Shown here piece after piece: positions 34,050-42,685 of a stretch of DNA of 42,685 nucleotides (the stretch's first letter is position 1; each line of letters opens with the position of its first letter). The stretch covers positions 1-42,685 of the forward strand of contig NBMI01000056.1 in the NCBI GenBank assembly GCA_002085445.1, given 5' to 3'. Source of the stretch: Candidatus Parabeggiatoa sp. nov. 2. GTDB lineage: Bacteria > Pseudomonadota > Gammaproteobacteria > Beggiatoales > Beggiatoaceae. The notes under the pieces are model-generated. The model did no database searches and was not told where the DNA came from. It worked only from the letters and a program-made list of their open reading frames with translations. A program made the translations under genes and the position numbers.

Positions 34050-37000
34050 ATGTTATATCAAAAACCTTACCTCATTTCACTACTTGTCCTGTTATTAGGA
34101 CTACTCTCTCACGCCCACGCGGCCGACGTGAATCTCACCGTCGAAAAAAACGGTAACGGCACCGTTACCAGTGAACCCACCGGTATCAACTGCGGAACCA
34201 ATTGTACGGCCCCGTTCCTCAAAGACACCACCCTCAAAATCACCGCCAATCCCGATACCGGTTATGCGTTTACCAAATGGAGTGGCGATTGTACCGGTTC
34301 AAGCAATCCGACTTACGTGATTATGAATCAGAACAAAACCTGTACCGCCCACTTTGAACTACAGCCTACCCAGCACTATGATCTCAGCGTGGTTAAAACC
34401 GCGCACGGAAACGTCACCAGTGTGCCACAAGGAATTGACTGTGGCAGCGATTGCACTGAACAGTTCGAGCAAGGCACCCAAATCACCCTCATCGCACAAC
34501 CGACGGACGAATCAACCTTTCTCGGCTGGGGAGGCGATTGCAACCAAAGCACCGCCATGACTATCGTCGTGGCACTCAACGCGGCGATGACTTGTACCGC
34601 CAACTTTAAACGCAATCCGATCGAACTCACCGTCGCCAAAAGCGGCAACGGTAACGGCATTATCACCAGCAATCCAACCGGTATCAATTGCGGAACCGAC
34701 TGTAGCGCCTCCTTCGACGTAGACACCACAATCACCCTCACCGCAATACCCGATGCCGAGTCTGAATTGATCATATGGACTGGCGACTGCACCACCAATC
34801 AAAACACTCCCAACTCGGCCCAAGTCACCCTAACTGAAGCCAAAAGTTGCACCGCTGAGTTTAAACCCTTACCACACACCCTCACCGTCACAAAAACCGG
34901 TGGCGAAGGAATCATCAAAAGCAATATTGGCGATATTGACTGCGGCGCAAAATGTATCGCCTCTTATGAAGATGGCGTAGACGTAACACTCACCGCAACG
35001 CCAGCAGAAGATTACGAATTGGTTGGCTGGATTGGCGAATGCACCGGCACCGAAACCTCGGCCACCGTAACCATGAACGCCGACAAACTTTGCACGGCCA
35101 ATTTTGGGCGCCAGCCACAAGTCCTCACCGTAAGCTCTGAAAACGGCACCGTCAAAAGCGATCTGGCCGGGATCGACTGTGGAGAACAATGTATCACATC
35201 ATACCAATATGAAACACAAATCCTATTAACAGCAACCCCAGAAATCGGTTATCAATTCACCGGCTGGCATGGCGACTGTGTCGGCCTCACTCCGTCAACC
35301 ACGGTAACAATGAATGCCGCCAAAACGTGCACCGCGCACTATGCCCTAGAACCACCCGAAGGCTTTTCCAACCTCACCGTCGTCACGATGGGCGGCAATG
35401 GCATCATCGAAAGCGAACCAGAAGGCCTCAACTGCGACAGCCTTTGTACCGTTCCCTACGAAACGGATTTAGCCATCAGACTAACCGCTACACCACAAGC
35501 CGATTCCCTCTTTCAAGGCTGGAGCGAAGACTGCGCTGGCACTGACGAATCGACTCTCATCACCCTCGATAACCAATCCGTCACCTGCATCGCCCAGTTT
35601 GAACGACTACCGCCCGACTACACCCTCACCGTCACCAAAGCAGGAACCGGAGAAGGCACCATCATAAGCGACTTAGCCGGCATTGACTGCGGTAGCCAAT
35701 GCAAAGCGCCCTACCAGCAAAACGCCATCGTCACCTTAACCGCCACCCCCAATGACACCTCCACCTTCATCGGTTGGAGCCACCATTGCAGCGGTGCCGA
35801 AAGAACGGCCACTGTCACCCTTGACACGGCCAAAACCTGCACCGCCAACTTTGACAAACTACCCACCTATGATCTCACCCTCACCAACATCGGTAACGGT
35901 AATGGCACTGTCATCAGCAACCTCGAAGGCATCAACTGCGGAGAAGGCTGCACCAAATATGCCCAAAACGCCGAAGTCACCTTAACAGCCAATCCAGAAG
36001 CCGATTCTAGATTCCTTGGTTGGGGAAACGACTGCACTGGCGCTGGCAATCCTATTACGATTACTTTAGACAGAGACAAGACTTGCAAGGCCAACTTTGA
36101 ACGGCTACCAACTTACGAACTCACCGTCACCACAACCGGTAACGGCGACAGTACCGTTGAACGCCAACCTAACGGAACAACTAACTGTGGCGAAGACTGC
36201 GAAAGATACGCTCAAGCTGAACAAGTCACGCTCACCGCTACCCCGGCAACCGGCACCAAGTTCACCGGCTGGGCAGGTGACTGTAGTGGTACCCAAACTC
36301 CTCTCACTATCACCATGAATGCCGCCATGGTTTGCATGGCCAACTTTGAACCATTACCTATCTTCGGCCTTAGCCTCAAAATCGCCGGTGACGGCACTGG
36401 CAGCGTCAACGACTGTGAAACAAACTGCACCACCACCCACCACGAAAGCACCACGGTGACTCTAACCGCCACCCCAAAGGCCGACTCCAACTTCACTGGC
36501 TGGAGTGACGATTGCACCGGTACCCAGCCCGAAACCACCGTGACAATGGATAAACCAAAAACCTGCACGGCCACCTTTGGCAAACGCCCACCATCAAGCC
36601 TAACCATTACTAAAGAAGGCACCGGCACCGGTACTATTACGGCCCCGGCCGGCCTAGGTAACGGCCTAGACTGCGGCAACACCTGCACAGAAAGCTACCC
36701 TCCTAACAGCGACGTCACCTTAACGGCCGTTGCCAACAAAGACTCACTCTTCGCCGGTTGGAGTGGCGACTGTTCAGGAACAAACGCTGCCACCACGATA
36801 ACGCTAGACAAAAACCAAACCTGCCAGGCCCACTTTAACCCACTGGCACCGCCCGGCAACTACAACCTGACACTTACCAAACCCGAAAATGGCCTGATAA
36901 CCAGCAACCAGGCCGGCATCAACTGTGGCACCGAATGCAGCAGCCACTATCCCGAAGGCACTACCGTTATTTTGACGGCCACCCCCAATGCGGGCTTTAT

Positions 37001-40000
37001 TTTTACCAGTTGGAGTGGCGACTGCCACAGCACCAACCCTAAAACACCGGTGACAATGAATGCCACCCAAATTTGCACCGCCAACTTTTATCTCCAACCA
37101 CCGGTAGGACAATACCATCTCACCGTGATCAAAATAGGGAATGGAACCGTCACCAGTAACCTGACTGGTATCAACTGTGGGGCCACTTGCACGGCCGCCT
37201 ACCCCGAAGGCACCACAGTCACTTTGACAGCGACGGCCGATGCTTTCTCACGCTTCACCGTCTGGGAAGGCGACTGCGTCGTTAGCGCGGCTAATAATGC
37301 CGTCGCCACCGTAACGATCAACCAAAAGGCCATTTGTACGGCCAACTTTGAAGCCTTACCCAGTCGCATACAATTCACCATTCCCTACTACCAAATCAAC
37401 GAAATTCTCGGCAAAGCCATTCTCTCAGTGACACGCGCTGGCAGTCCTCAAGGTGCCATCTCGGTAGGCTACACCACCGCCGACGGCACGGCCCTCGCTG
37501 GAAGCGACTACACGGCCGCCACCGGCACACTCAAATGGGACGATGGCGACATGCGGCCTCAACCGATTGAAATCTTTATGCACACAGATGACATTGAAGA
37601 AGATGATGAAACCTTGAGCGTTACCTTATCCAATGTCACGGGCGGCGCACAATTAGGCACAAACACCCAAGCCACTCTCACCATTACCGACACCCCCCTG
37701 ACGGGGGCCGGCCTCCTGCAATTTTCCGCCTCCAACTACACCGTGGTTGAAGGAGAAAATAACGTCGCTACCCTCAGCGTCAACCGCCTTGGCGGAAAAA
37801 CGGGTACAGTATCAATCAGTTATGAAACCAACGACATCACCGCAGAAGCGAATAGCGACTACACTCACCGACAAGGCACCCTAAGCTGGACAAGCGGAGA
37901 GGCCCAAACCGAAACCATTGCTGTGCCGATTTTGGCCGATGACGCGCCCGAAGCCGAAGAAACATTCACGGTGAGCCTGTTTAATCCAAGCAGTAATGCG
38001 GACTTAGGCCCCAACCAGACGGCCACTATTAATATTATAGATAGTCTGGGTAGCCCCGGCACCTCATCGCCAGGCATCTTACAATTTACCCAATCCGACT
38101 ATTCCGTCGATGAAAAAAACGACAATGTCACCCTCACTGTCAGCCGCACTCATGGCACTCATGGAGAAGTCGCCGTCAGCTATACCACCCAAGACGGAGA
38201 TGCTAAAGCAGACAGCGACTATGTTGCCACTTCGGGAATCCTCAACTGGGGCGACGGCGAAGCCGACAACAAAAACATCACCGTTCCCATTCAAGCCGAT
38301 AGCGAAGCGGAACCAGAAGAAACCTTCACGGTTAACCTAACCAATCCAAGTGGCAAGGCCAGTTTGGGCGCATTGCCAACGGCAATGGTGAAGATTCTGG
38401 ACAGCATGGGCACCCCTGTTACGCCAGAACCGCCCTCCCCCGGCACCCTACAATTTGTGGCCGACAACTACCAGATGGCCGAAAACGAAGGCAACCTTAC
38501 CATAAGCATCAGTCGCACCGGTGGCGACAAAGGCGTGGTGGAAGTCACCTATACCACCTATACGGCCGACGACGACACCGCCAATTACCAAGACTACATT
38601 GCCACCCAAGGCACGTTTCGCTGGTTAGACGGAGACAGCGACAACAAAAGCTTCAAGATCAGCCTCTATGATGATGGCTTAGTTGAAGGCAATGAAACGC
38701 TTTCTCTTAAACTAGAACAACCCACTGGCGGCGCGAAGCTAGGCACTAACAACGAAGTCAAACTAACGATACTCGACAACGATGCCACGACGATCCAACT
38801 GGCTTCAAACACCTACTTAGTGGATGAAGACAGCAAAAACGTCACGCTCACCGTTACCCGCGAAGGCGGTCGATTTGGGCAAGTCTCGGTAGACTACGAA
38901 ATCGTGGCCGACTGTCAATCAAGCGCCGACAACTGTGCGACGGCTGGCGAAGACTACAGCCCTATCAACAAAAAAACCTTCACTTGGGTAAGTGGAGAAA
39001 GCGGTAACAGAACCATTACCATTCCGTTGCAAGACGACAGAGATGTCGAAGGCAACGAAATCCTGCTCGTCAGACTGCACAATCTCACCGGCAACGCCAA
39101 CTTTGGGGAAGCCATTGAAGCCACCGTGACAATCGTTGACAACGACACAGGCGAATGCAACCCAGCGCCCATCATGGATTGCTCTTGGAACAACCACGGC
39201 AACACCTTGCAAGACATTAAAATAGGCCCCTACGGCGCGATAATCGGCGGCCAACTGAGCGGCCAGATTCAAAACGAAGGCGTCGTACAAGATGTCACCT
39301 TACTGGCTGACACTCAACTCACTGGTGGCTTTGAAATGGGCAAAGTACGCGGCAACATCAGCGGCGATCCAGACAGCCCGGCTGTCCTCAATTACGTTGA
39401 AATCGCGGCCGATAGCACGCTCGCCCATGTCGTTATAGGCCGAAGCGCCATCGTCAACAGTGGCGTGGTTCTAAAAAAAGGTGTCCGCTTTGAAAGCAAT
39501 GGCACTATACCCTATATGGCTGATTTAAATGACGTTTTAGGAAAAATCGCCTCGCCAGGCCTACAGATAGAGGCCATCAAACTAACTGATGACGTACTAC
39601 TCAGCAAACGCCGAGATGGCATATTAGGCGCTATCAACGGCCTCTATGAACTAACGGCCAGCCGACTAGTCCTCAAACAAAACCCTGACAACGGCCACCT
39701 AACGCTTGACGTTGAGCCATTTCACTACACGGCCCTACCAACACAAGTGCAACAAGTCTGGGGAAGACAAACCATTAGCAACCAACCGCTTAAACCGACA
39801 AGCCTCACCCTCGATCCGAACGGAGAACTCACCTTCGTCACACACACTGGACGACAAGTGAAGGCAATACCGGTGGTACAAGACGCGCTGGCACTGCGAG
39901 AAACGTTAAGCGTTTTTGGGCTGAACGAGCTGATCATGCAGCCCAACGGCAACCTAAAGGTGCCGGCCGACAACGGTACCTACTACATGGCACGTCCCAA

Positions 40001-40460
40001 CCTCTTTTCCCAAGCGCATGAACAATGGATGCCGTCTGGGCTGAATGGTACAAATTCACAATGGTTAGACAACCTCGCTGACCTATTTTTAGTGTTTCAA
40101 GCCAGCGACAACAGTGAAACCCAAACAACTGGCCCCCAATTGCGCCAACAATTCATGTACCCGGCACCGGCCTATCCTGACGTGTTTTATGCCCTCTCTG
40201 AAACCAGCAACAGCCAACCGACGCTCTACAATGACGGACGAATACTGGCCTACATAGGCAGAGGCATAAACAACAAACCGTACAAAGGCCTATTTGACTA
40301 CCTAGTTACACCGGCACAACCGCCACAGGATGGCAAACCACAATTCCAGCAGATTGGAGACATCAACGGTGACGGCCTCAACGACTACCGCATCACCTAC
40401 CCCAATGGAGACACCCAAGTCGTGTACCAATGCCCAGCTTGCTTTGACAGTAATCAATGA
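34050..40460 (+). CDS. Giant secreted protein: 13 InlB-type repeats, 5 Calx-beta domains, shared C-terminal module
   Basis: This 2136-residue extracellular, probably adhesin-like protein has a signal peptide at 1-24 (LISLLVLLLGLLSHAHA, cut before ADVNLTV). Residues 25-1108 hold 13 InlB B-type repeats of about 80 residues. Their core is INCG..C...Y..GT.VTLTATP...F.GW.GDC.G....TVTM...KTCTANF, with four cysteines per repeat. Residues 1109-1700 hold five Calx-beta domains (GLLQF..SNY.V.E...., DDD.PE..E.F.V.L) that likely bind calcium. From about 1705 it has GAIIGGQLSGQIQNEG and the module shared with the DUF11 protein, ending DINGDGLNDYRITYPNGD and QVVYQCP. No Shine-Dalgarno is clear before the ATG. 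A type of surface anchoring is not evident. The gene is intact and in one frame. Confidence 0.9.
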   Translation: MLYQKPYLISLLVLLLGLLSHAHAADVNLTVEKNGNGTVTSEPTGINCGTNCTAPFLKDTTLKITANPDTGYAFTKWSGDCTGSSNPTYVIMNQNKTCTAHFELQPTQHYDLSVVKTAHGNVTSVPQGIDCGSDCTEQFEQGTQITLIAQPTDESTFLGWGGDCNQSTAMTIVVALNAAMTCTANFKRNPIELTVAKSGNGNGIITSNPTGINCGTDCSASFDVDTTITLTAIPDAESELIIWTGDCTTNQNTPNSAQVTLTEAKSCTAEFKPLPHTLTVTKTGGEGIIKSNIGDIDCGAKCIASYEDGVDVTLTATPAEDYELVGWIGECTGTETSATVTMNADKLCTANFGRQPQVLTVSSENGTVKSDLAGIDCGEQCITSYQYETQILLTATPEIGYQFTGWHGDCVGLTPSTTVTMNAAKTCTAHYALEPPEGFSNLTVVTMGGNGIIESEPEGLNCDSLCTVPYETDLAIRLTATPQADSLFQGWSEDCAGTDESTLITLDNQSVTCIAQFERLPPDYTLTVTKAGTGEGTIISDLAGIDCGSQCKAPYQQNAIVTLTATPNDTSTFIGWSHHCSGAERTATVTLDTAKTCTANFDKLPTYDLTLTNIGNGNGTVISNLEGINCGEGCTKYAQNAEVTLTANPEADSRFLGWGNDCTGAGNPITITLDRDKTCKANFERLPTYELTVTTTGNGDSTVERQPNGTTNCGEDCERYAQAEQVTLTATPATGTKFTGWAGDCSGTQTPLTITMNAAMVCMANFEPLPIFGLSLKIAGDGTGSVNDCETNCTTTHHESTTVTLTATPKADSNFTGWSDDCTGTQPETTVTMDKPKTCTATFGKRPPSSLTITKEGTGTGTITAPAGLGNGLDCGNTCTESYPPNSDVTLTAVANKDSLFAGWSGDCSGTNAATTITLDKNQTCQAHFNPLAPPGNYNLTLTKPENGLITSNQAGINCGTECSSHYPEGTTVILTATPNAGFIFTSWSGDCHSTNPKTPVTMNATQICTANFYLQPPVGQYHLTVIKIGNGTVTSNLTGINCGATCTAAYPEGTTVTLTATADAFSRFTVWEGDCVVSAANNAVATVTINQKAICTANFEALPSRIQFTIPYYQINEILGKAILSVTRAGSPQGAISVGYTTADGTALAGSDYTAATGTLKWDDGDMRPQPIEIFMHTDDIEEDDETLSVTLSNVTGGAQLGTNTQATLTITDTPLTGAGLLQFSASNYTVVEGENNVATLSVNRLGGKTGTVSISYETNDITAEANSDYTHRQGTLSWTSGEAQTETIAVPILADDAPEAEETFTVSLFNPSSNADLGPNQTATINIIDSLGSPGTSSPGILQFTQSDYSVDEKNDNVTLTVSRTHGTHGEVAVSYTTQDGDAKADSDYVATSGILNWGDGEADNKNITVPIQADSEAEPEETFTVNLTNPSGKASLGALPTAMVKILDSMGTPVTPEPPSPGTLQFVADNYQMAENEGNLTISISRTGGDKGVVEVTYTTYTADDDTANYQDYIATQGTFRWLDGDSDNKSFKISLYDDGLVEGNETLSLKLEQPTGGAKLGTNNEVKLTILDNDATTIQLASNTYLVDEDSKNVTLTVTREGGRFGQVSVDYEIVADCQSSADNCATAGEDYSPINKKTFTWVSGESGNRTITIPLQDDRDVEGNEILLVRLHNLTGNANFGEAIEATVTIVDNDTGECNPAPIMDCSWNNHGNTLQDIKIGPYGAIIGGQLSGQIQNEGVVQDVTLLADTQLTGGFEMGKVRGNISGDPDSPAVLNYVEIAADSTLAHVVIGRSAIVNSGVVLKKGVRFESNGTIPYMADLNDVLGKIASPGLQIEAIKLTDDVLLSKRRDGILGAINGLYELTASRLVLKQNPDNGHLTLDVEPFHYTALPTQVQQVWGRQTISNQPLKPTSLTLDPNGELTFVTHTGRQVKAIPVVQDALALRETLSVFGLNELIMQPNGNLKVPADNGTYYMARPNLFSQAHEQWMPSGLNGTNSQWLDNLADLFLVFQASDNSETQTTGPQLRQQFMYPAPAYPDVFYALSETSNSQPTLYNDGRILAYIGRGINNKPYKGLFDYLVTPAQPPQDGKPQFQQIGDINGDGLNDYRITYPNGDTQVVYQCPACFDSNQ

Positions 40461-40465
40461 TCAGT

Positions 40466-40547
40466 GGAGTCCAAACTTTAGTTTGGCAGGAGTCAGAGCA
40501 GGACTCCAAACTTGAGTTTAGCCGTTTGGATTCCTGCCGCCACACCA
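40466..40547. repeat. Palindromic CCAAACTTTAGTTTGG-type repeat after the giant gene
   Basis: GTCCAAACTTTAGTTTGG (40469-40486) is a palindrome. GACTCCAAACTTGAG (40502-40516) and GTTTGGATTCCTGCC (40525-40539) follow, as a worn second copy. Related words occur at 41088-41127 and 41370-41409. It is short and could stop transcription from the upstream gene, but it has no T run. Confidence 0.6.
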
Positions 40548-40574
40548 ACACTAAAGTATCCGCTTATTTATTTA

Positions 40575-40660
40575 GTACAACGGATTATCTTCATTTCAGG
40601 ATAACTCCAATCAAATCAATCCAATCAAATCAAACCGCTTATTGATAAAAAAAGTTGTAC
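40575..40660. repeat. MITE-like element, GTACAACG family, copy 4
   Basis: GTACAACGGATTATC opens at 40575 and AAAAAGTTGTAC closes at 40660. The interior has TCCAATCAAATCAAT repeats. The right end is less perfect than in copies 1 and 2. Confidence 0.6.
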
Positions 40661-40683
40661 TTACCACGCACGAAATGGGCATA

Positions 40684-40771
40684 GTACAACGAATGACGAA
40701 ATAAACGAATTAACTCCAATAAAATAAATAACTCCAATAAAATCATTCGATTATTTCACAACTGGTTGTAC
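40684..40771. repeat. MITE-like element, GTACAACG family, copy 5
   Basis: GTACAACGAATGACGAAATA opens at 40684 and CTGGTTGTAC closes at 40771, with inner ATTCGATTATTTC pairing with GACGAAATAAACGAAT. It is tandem with copy 4, 23 bp apart. The interior AACTCCAATAAAAT is itself repeated twice. Confidence 0.6.
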
Positions 40772-40833
40772 TTATCACGAAATACATTGGTAACCAAATT
40801 ACAAAAATCACAAAAATCACAGTTCAAGCCCGA

Positions 40834-41567
40834 AGGAAAATTGCCTACATCGGCAGCCTTAGCTCAAACTGACTATGTCAATACAAAACTCATAAATACT
40901 GTGTTTCAATCCCCAATATTGGCAACCCCGGTTCAAACTAAGTGGGAATTGTGTGCTGGAGAGTAACCGCGGGCTCAAACTGCCGAGCGCGTGCGTGGGG
41001 CCTCGTGATAAATGAATCTGTCTCAATCGCCTACATTGGCAACCAAGTACTCTGTCAACATTGTTTTGACTCGAAAATACTCGATAATCCGTCCAAACTT
41101 GGACGACTGCCAAACTAAAGTTTGGACGAGTGTCAAACTTGGACGACTGCCAAACTAAAGTGTTGGAGCAGCGCACAACTTATTATTTATTGGTTGCCGC
41201 CCAATAATATTTATCTCAAATAACAAAAGCGCAAAGTAATGTATACATTGGCAAACCAGGCTCAAACTACTTCTTCGTGGCGGTTCGTTCGGAATAAATC
41301 TGTCTCAATCGCCTACATTGGCAACCAAGTACTCTGTCAACATTGTTTTGACTCGAAAATACTTGATAATCCGTCCAAACTTGGACGACTGCCAAACTAA
41401 AGTTTGGACTCCTGTCAAACTTGTTCAAACCGCTTCTCCGGGGTGGTTCGTTCGGAATAAATCTATCTCAATCACCTACACTGGCAACCTAGACTCAAAC
41501 CTGCGTGGGGGGGGGCGTGATGAATGAATCTGTCTCAATTGCCTACATTGGCTACCCAGATTTAAAC
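40834..41567 (+). CRISPR. Degenerate CRISPR-like array with internal duplication
   Basis: Repeats of about 36 bp are at 40834-40869, 40903-40938, 41020-41056, 41238-41267 (partial), 41302-41338, 41465-41500 and 41532-41567. The best kept begins GTTTCAATCCCCAATATTGG and ends CAACCCCGGTTCAAAC. Others read GTCTCAATCGCCTACATTGG. Intervals of 31-33 bp separate adjacent units (for example 40870-40902 and 41501-41531), and they differ. Longer gaps result from later insertions, including a duplicated segment and the CCAAACTAAAG palindromes. The array resembles those at 30.2 and 31.3 kb. No cas gene is beside it. Confidence 0.45.
41015..41409. repeat. Direct duplication of a 113 bp segment (41015-41127 and 41297-41409)
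   Basis: Both copies run from AATCTGTCTCAATCGCCTAC through CAACCAAGTACTCTGTCAAC, CGAAAATACT(C/T)GATAATCCG and GGACGACTGCCAAACTAAAG to TTTGGAC, 282 bp apart, with a single clear difference. The copies include one CRISPR-like repeat each. The duplication is recent. Confidence 0.85.
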
Positions 41568-41878
41568 TCTAAACTCTCCTAACCACAAATTTAATGGCGC
41601 GTCAAAAAAAATGCGTATTATACACAACAACAAAGCAAAGGGCAAAATTGCTAATTGGTAATGGGTAACGGGTGGGCTGGTGAAAATCTATGCCCCACCG
41701 ATTTTTGAGTGTTGATTTTTGAGTAAATCTTATGTAATTAAAATACTTACTGATGAAAAAACCGGCAGAAAACGAAGTAACGAGCGAAGCGAGATCAACT
41801 TCGGAGTTTTTTAGCAACCCAAAAATTTCAATGTGGAATTTGACACTTGGATCGGAGTAAAATTTTTATCGCTATAAT

Positions 41879-41984
41879 AACGTGAGTTTTACTTTAAATA
41901 TCAAGGCATTATGAAATTATTAGTTATATCAATTATTTAATGATAATAACTTTTAAATCAATCAAATAAACTCGAACTCACGTT
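41879..41984. repeat. MITE-like element with AACGTGAGTT / AACTCACGTT ends
   Basis: AACGTGAGTT (41879-41888) and AACTCACGTT (41975-41984) are perfect inverted ends around AT-rich sequence (TTTAAATATCAAGGC...TTTTAAATCAATCAAATAAA). Related to 31653-31928. The region 41568-41878 holds no supported gene; the minus-strand frame at 41602-41817 is not convincing. Confidence 0.75.
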
Positions 41985-42061
41985 AATAAATTACCAATTA
42001 CCAATTACCAATTACCAAAAACACAAAAAAACCAAAAAAACCAAAACAAGGAACTACAAAT

Positions 42062-42517
42062 ATGCCAATGACATTTCGAGAAACCTTCTTTCGCCCCATA
42101 GAACTCAGCCGAGAAGACTGGACTATACCAGCCGCACCCTACAACAGCACCCGTCGGCTCCTCAAACAAACCAAGGAAAAATGCGTTTTTGTACCCATTC
42201 GCACCATGCAATTTATCGCCATTATCGACGAACAAGAAATTGTATTTATTGACGGCGCGAGCGGCTACATATACCGAGACAACCAAGGTGGGCGAATCAT
42301 ACAAATTTCTTGGCGAAACTTTCGCCCCCAAGATCGTCAATCCCTTTTTTCCCCGGTGCCCTGCCAAATCGTGTATTATTTACAGAATGCCAAACGCAGC
42401 ATGAAACGACTTGTGCGGGAATTTTCCGACGCACTGGTACAAATGGAACAACGCCAAGTCCAAACCAACGCGCCAGCAAAAACGGCACGAATTTTAGCTA
42501 TTCGCACCAACGATTGA
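42062..42517 (+). CDS. Small conserved-looking protein of unknown function
   Basis: This 151-residue soluble protein starts MPMTFRETFFRPIELSREDW. There is an AAGGAAC Shine-Dalgarno-like word 8-9 bases before the ATG. Composition is normal for a real gene: FVPIRTMQFIAIIDEQEIVF and IDGASGYIYRDNQGG suggest a compact beta-rich fold, followed by a basic tail (QNAKRSMKRLVREFSD). No signal peptide or transmembrane segment is seen. It is isolated: upstream are ATTACCAATT low-complexity repeats and a MITE, downstream another repeat. I do not recognise the family. It may be a late member of a repeat-associated set. Confidence 0.75.
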   Translation: MPMTFRETFFRPIELSREDWTIPAAPYNSTRRLLKQTKEKCVFVPIRTMQFIAIIDEQEIVFIDGASGYIYRDNQGGRIIQISWRNFRPQDRQSLFSPVPCQIVYYLQNAKRSMKRLVREFSDALVQMEQRQVQTNAPAKTARILAIRTND

Positions 42518-42527
42518 ATTGGTAATT

Positions 42528-42670
42528 ACGTGAGTTCTACGTTAATTTTCAATAAGTTATCTAAATTTTCGATTAATCAAGTGTTTGACAATAATTAATT
42601 GATAAAACAAACTTTTTTGACTATTAAACCCTTAATATTAATACGTCAATAACCGAAAATTGTGGGCCAT
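42528..42670. repeat. GGCCCACAATTT...AACTCACGT repeat, inverted copy 3
   Basis: It runs ACGTGAGTTCTACG, TTTTCAATAAGTTATCTAAA, CTTAATATTAATACGTC and ATTGTGGGCCA, the reverse complement of the pattern at 30601-30722 and 31786-31928. No coding potential is seen. The window ends 15 bp later. Confidence 0.75.
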
Positions 42671-42685
42671 AGAGTGAAATGAGCC

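Overview
The window looks like a chromosomal piece from a repeat-laden, moderately AT-rich bacterium. A bacterial class A RNase P RNA gene, very large secreted adhesin-like proteins, many MITE-like palindromic elements, defence genes and degenerate CRISPR-like arrays together suggest a large filamentous gammaproteobacterium of the Beggiatoa/Thioploca/Thiomargarita kind. That placement is an inference; no definitive marker gene is present and no search was possible.

Layout. (1) 1-6.1 kb, minus strand: a P1B-like P-type ATPase lacking the usual CPx metal motif, two B12-binding-type radical SAM proteins, and a truncated REP-associated transposase remnant. (2) 6.1-7.95 kb: graveyard of short repeats and two pieces copied from the giant DUF11 gene at 20-27 kb. 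(3) 7.95-17.9 kb: a defence island, all on the minus strand. It holds two Septu-like PtuA/PtuB (ATPase + HNH) cassettes, then a three-gene operon of HerA-type ATPase, NurA-type nuclease carrying a zinc ribbon, and a TSPPY DNA methyltransferase. Three copies of one dispersed ~220-290 bp repeat sit exactly at the cassette borders. Both PtuB nucleases look damaged: one has two in-frame stop codons followed by a well-preserved C-terminus, the other lacks about 30 residues of the HNH core. (4) 17.9-27.4 kb: repeats, then a giant DUF11/beta-propeller surface gene on the minus strand, broken by a frameshifting deletion and with its Shine-Dalgarno-preceded ATG out of frame. (5) 27.4-32.2 kb: tandem and inverted short repeats around a small secreted protein gene, then three CRISPR-like arrays and the rnpB gene between two of them. 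(6) 32.2-34 kb: a TnpB-like RuvC nuclease gene with a hairpin-rich 3' region (omegaRNA candidate) and a MITE. (7) 34-40.5 kb, plus strand: a 2136-residue secreted protein with 13 cysteine-rich InlB-type repeats, 5 Calx-beta domains and the same C-terminal module as the DUF11 protein. (8) 40.5-42.7 kb: MITEs, a fourth CRISPR-like array and one small conserved-looking gene.

The most interesting signals are: the repeat-bounded defence cassettes; the HerA-NurA-methyltransferase operon as a possible restriction-modification-like system without a name known to me; a family of related CRISPR-like palindromic repeats at four loci (one with distinct spacers, others with homogenised spacers) close to a TnpB-like nuclease and without cas1/cas2 in the window; and a shared, apparently undescribed C-terminal module in two giant surface proteins.
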